From positions 1 to 24,343 of the forward strand of contig SSGN01000198.1 of assembly GCA_008016945.1 (NCBI GenBank): a stretch of DNA of 24,343 nucleotides. Reading direction: 5' to 3'. The notes beneath the pieces were generated by a model. It had not been told where the DNA came from, made no database searches, and worked only from the letters and a program-made list of their open reading frames with translations. Numbering within the stretch: position 1 is the first letter of the stretch; every line of letters starts with the position of its first letter. This DNA is from Flavobacteriales bacterium (GTDB lineage Bacteria > Bacteroidota > Bacteroidia > Flavobacteriales > PHOS-HE28). The translations under genes were made by a program, and so were the position numbers. Shown here in pieces: positions 22,304 through 24,343 of the stretch.

Positions 22304-23689
22304 TCAGTGGATCCGCTGACGGTACAGCGTACGGTGTTGTAGCGATCCGCTACGGCGATAGATGAAGTACGCATGGTCGCCATGCACCTTCACCACTTCG
22401 GGAAAGGGATCGTCCAGCACCTGTTCGGGACCCAGGTCTCCAGTTCGAGTATCCACCTCGCGCAACCACGTGCGTGCATCGCGGGCGAACAGCGCGTACA
22501 CCGCGCCACTCCGCCGATCCTGCAATAGCCGTGCGGTCCAGCGCCTGTCCCGGTGATAAGCGATGGCCACCGGCGCCACCTCGGTACGGTCGGCGAGGAA
22601 CCGACGGATCCGATGCTGGTGGTGGTCGAACACGCAGAGCGTATCGCGCACCACGAAAAGAGGGGCGTAGGGCGGCCGGAAATACAGGCTCTTGTGGAAA
22701 CCGGTCATGTATCCGGCGATGATCTCCGCATCCACGCCGGTCTCCAAGGCCAGGTCCATGGCCATCACCTTGTCGTGGCCGCTCATGTACTTGTACTGGC
22801 TTCGAAAGAGCTCCATGCGGAAGTCATCCTGCACCGCGCAGACGACATGCTGGTCCTGATCGGCGAGAACGAACGCGATGTGGTTGAAGGCTGGGAAGGT
22901 GGGATCATGGTCGCTTCCAAGGAGTTGGCCCGGGATGGTATCGGTCCAGGGCAGCACCTGTTCCTTGAGGGTGCGCAGGTCAAGCTCTTCAAGCTCCAGT
23001 TGTTCACCGCGGCGAACGACCACCCAAGCACAATGCACACCTTCAACGATCACCCGGTGGTGCGCATCTTGTTGCAGCCGGCATACCTCAGTGGGTAGGC
23101 GTACACTGCAGCACTCGGTGAAGGCGGTGTCCAAGAGGTACAATCGGGCATCGCGGAACACTTGCCTGCCTTGTTCGTCGGCGCGGTGCAGCAGTTTCGG
23201 GCGGTCGTATGTGAGCACCCATACTCCCTCATCGTTCACCAGATGATCCCCCACGTGCAGGTCATCGCGCTGCAGGACCACTTCTGGTTCAGGTCGGTTG
23301 ATGATGGCCTCCGGAAGATCCACTGCCGTTGGTACCAACCCAAGTACCACAGGGCCGCTGAGCGATCGTTCCCCCACCCCGATGGAGAGCTCACGTTCGG
23401 CATACCCGACCCGTGAAAGATGGAGCACCACATCCGCTGCGCGGGACAGCCGGATCGTGAAATGTCCACCCGCATCGCTCACCGCCCCCAGTTCCGTGTT
23501 CTTCACCGCCACATGCACATCACCCAAGGGAAGGTCCGTGGCGGCATCCTGCACGATGCCGCGCAACATGTAAGTGGACTGGCCGGTGAGCCCGACCCTG
23601 CCGGCGAACAACAGGATCACCAAGGCAACACGCACCCCGCGCCTCACCGGCGATCTGGTCGCTGCCCCTATACCGTTGGCCCTCCTCAT
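22304..23689 (-). CDS. Secreted CarboxypepD_reg-like domain protein (461 aa)
   Basis: After a basic n-region and a hydrophobic segment (residues about 20-36, signal peptide or signal anchor) a carboxypeptidase D regulatory-like domain occupies about 42-110: L-R-G-I-V-Q-D-A-A-T-D-L-P-L-G-D-V-H-V, then V-S-D-A-G-G-H-F-T-I and V-G-Y-A-E-R-E-L-S-I. This domain is common at the N-terminus of Bacteroidota outer-membrane and secreted proteins. The rest (120-461) looks like a repetitive beta-rich domain with several W/Y-x-L-x-Y and L-x-V-R-D segments, possibly a beta-propeller, but I cannot assign a family. It is not a TonB receptor (too short, no barrel seen). The start at 23689 is the first ATG giving the signal; its promoter is unclear. 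The stop abuts the SixA-like stop. Confidence 0.75.
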   Translation of the reverse strand: MRRANGIGAATRSPVRRGVRVALVILLFAGRVGLTGQSTYMLRGIVQDAATDLPLGDVHVAVKNTELGAVSDAGGHFTIRLSRAADVVLHLSRVGYAERELSIGVGERSLSGPVVLGLVPTAVDLPEAIINRPEPEVVLQRDDLHVGDHLVNDEGVWVLTYDRPKLLHRADEQGRQVFRDARLYLLDTAFTECCSVRLPTEVCRLQQDAHHRVIVEGVHCAWVVVRRGEQLELEELDLRTLKEQVLPWTDTIPGQLLGSDHDPTFPAFNHIAFVLADQDQHVVCAVQDDFRMELFRSQYKYMSGHDKVMAMDLALETGVDAEIIAGYMTGFHKSLYFRPPYAPLFVVRDTLCVFDHHQHRIRRFLADRTEVAPVAIAYHRDRRWTARLLQDRRSGAVYALFARDARTWLREVDTRTGDLGPEQVLDDPFPEVVKVHGDHAYFIYRRSGSLQHRTLYRQRIH

Positions 23690-23707
23690 ACGTGGTCACC
23701 AGTAAGA

Positions 23708-23752
23708 TACCCGTTCCTTATGGATCGCATAAGAACACGTTGAGGAACGGTA
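23708..23752. other. Inverted repeat in the divergent region before the J-domain remnant
   Basis: TACCCGTTCCT (23708-23718) pairs with AGGAACGGTA (23743-23752) with one bulged C. Inside it CTTATG (23717-23722) and CATAAG (23728-23733) form a second hairpin. It lies 18 bases from the minus-strand start at 23689 and 18 bases before the ATG at 23771, a position where an operator or mRNA structure would affect either gene. Confidence 0.5.
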
Positions 23753-23770
23753 CTTTCCTGCGGAGCACCG

Positions 23771-24049
23771 ATGCCCGGATCACTTTGTCACGACCACTAC
23801 CGCGTACTCGGCATTGGCCGGGAAGCATCGCTCAGGGAGGTGAGACGCGCCTACCGGGATCGAGTGAAGGTGCGCCCCCCGACCCGAACGGGACAGCACA
23901 GGTAGCCACGCTTCCGTTCGGTGCAAGAAGCCTACGAACCGCTACGGGTTAGCCAACGGCGCAAGCGGTACCACGCTCTGCTGTGCGGACACCTTCCAGC
24001 ACGGCCGATCACCGTCCCATCGTGCGAACCACAACGCTTTGGCTGCTGA
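23771..24049 (+). pseudogene. Degenerate J-domain (DnaJ-like) gene interrupted by TAG
   Basis: From ATG 23771 the frame reads a clear J-domain start, H-Y-R-V-L-G-I-G-R-E-A-S-L-R-E-V-R-R-A-Y-R (residues about 9-29). The HPD signature that activates Hsp70 is replaced by R-P-P at 35-37, and codon 45 is TAG (23903-23905). In the same frame after the stop, F-R-S-V-Q-E-A-Y-E-P-L and R-R-K-R-Y-H match the last J-domain helix, with the expected spacing. The frame ends at TGA 24047-24049. In a neighbouring frame the segment at 23878-23904 reads P-D-P-N-G-T-A-Q-V, which looks like an original HPD loop, so two compensating indels or sequence errors are possible. Normal J-domain function is not expected as it stands. 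Confidence 0.6.
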
Positions 24050-24343
24050 TAGGCCCGCACAACGGTTCGCCTACCTCGGATCGCACACCACCGGACATTG
24101 TTTCGGAGTAACGATGGATGGAGGCATCCTGGTGGGCATCGCCATACTCCACTGGTCGGTATCATCCATGTATGCAGCCTGTCCGGCCTGGACGTGCCAC
24201 CGATCAGCGTGGCCGGCCGCGCTCCGTACAGTGGACGAGCGACATGGCGTTGGAACGGTCCACTGTGGTGCGAGCTCAGCATGCGCGCTGCGCGATCAAG
24301 GAGCAGAGAACGCACACGCCAACGGGACCCGGATGTCGCCAAC
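24050..24343. other. Right-edge region without recognised genes
   Basis: About 294 bases follow the J-domain remnant. One plus-strand frame is long but has no recognisable family, and the minus-strand frame is Arg/Pro-rich and looks like a GC by-product. It may be the decayed remainder of the J-domain gene, or the start of a gene beyond the window. Nothing specific is supported. Confidence 0.5.

Noticed and set aside
23932..24342. Minus-strand frame at the right edge
   Set aside because: Arg/Pro-rich without a family match, and it overlaps the end of the J-domain remnant; not supported as a gene.
1..24343. tRNA, rRNA, CRISPR array, transposase or phage genes
   Set aside because: No T-loop motif in a cloverleaf context, no rRNA-like conserved stretch, no spaced direct repeats other than the 16-bp tandem repeat, and no recombinase or transposase motif was seen.

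Overview
The window looks like a GC-rich (estimated by eye at about 60%) chromosomal segment from a member of the Bacteroidota, probably a Flavobacteriales-type environmental bacterium. Four things suggest this: families typical of the phylum (BatA-type VWA membrane protein, DUF4412-like secreted proteins, a TIGR02757/DUF2400 protein, a second and degenerate dihydroorotase, a CarboxypepD_reg-like secreted protein); promoter motifs matching the Bacteroidetes -7 consensus TAnnTTTG; little sign of Shine-Dalgarno sequences; and no rRNA, tRNA, phage, transposase or CRISPR. The assignment is by eye and not proven.

Layout. Bases 1-16514 are read entirely on the plus strand. First come a partial secreted DUF4412-like protein, a small secreted unknown and a complete DUF4412-like protein, then a YdeI/OmpD-associated protein overlapping a TIGR02757 protein. 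Next is an MBOAT O-acyltransferase with its SGNH partner, a BatA-like protein overlapping a dihydroorotase-like protein, and a secreted polysaccharide deacetylase. Then follow a tRNA nucleotidyltransferase with HD domain, a pRiA4b ORF-3-like protein, MiaA, a small TPR protein, an ElyC/SanA-type (DUF218) protein with a large insertion, a DinB-like protein and an Mpo1-like (DUF962) protein. Bases 16508-21222 are on the minus strand: a BtuF-like lipoprotein, an S41-like protein, PEP carboxykinase (pckA) and a DUF423 membrane protein. Bases 21349-22303 are plus strand (an unknown protein and a SixA-like phosphatase). Bases 22304-23689 are minus strand (a secreted CarboxypepD_reg-like protein). The right end carries a broken J-domain gene.

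Functional themes. Two genes serve tRNA maturation (CCA end, i6A37). Several act at the envelope: the MBOAT/SGNH pair, the deacetylase, the DUF218 protein, the BatA-like protein and several secreted or lipoproteins. pckA is the one clear central-metabolism gene. No defence system, biosynthetic cluster or mobile element is evident.

The most interesting points are two enzyme homologues that appear to have lost catalytic residues: the dihydroorotase-like protein (two of six metal ligands replaced) and the S41-like protein (Asp at the nucleophile position). The latter is translationally coupled to an orphan BtuF-like lipoprotein. Also notable are a structured noncoding stretch at 10346-10794, a 16-bp tandem repeat at 9138-9223, a nine-C run inside the BatA-like gene, and a J-domain gene interrupted by an in-frame TAG with its HPD motif lost.
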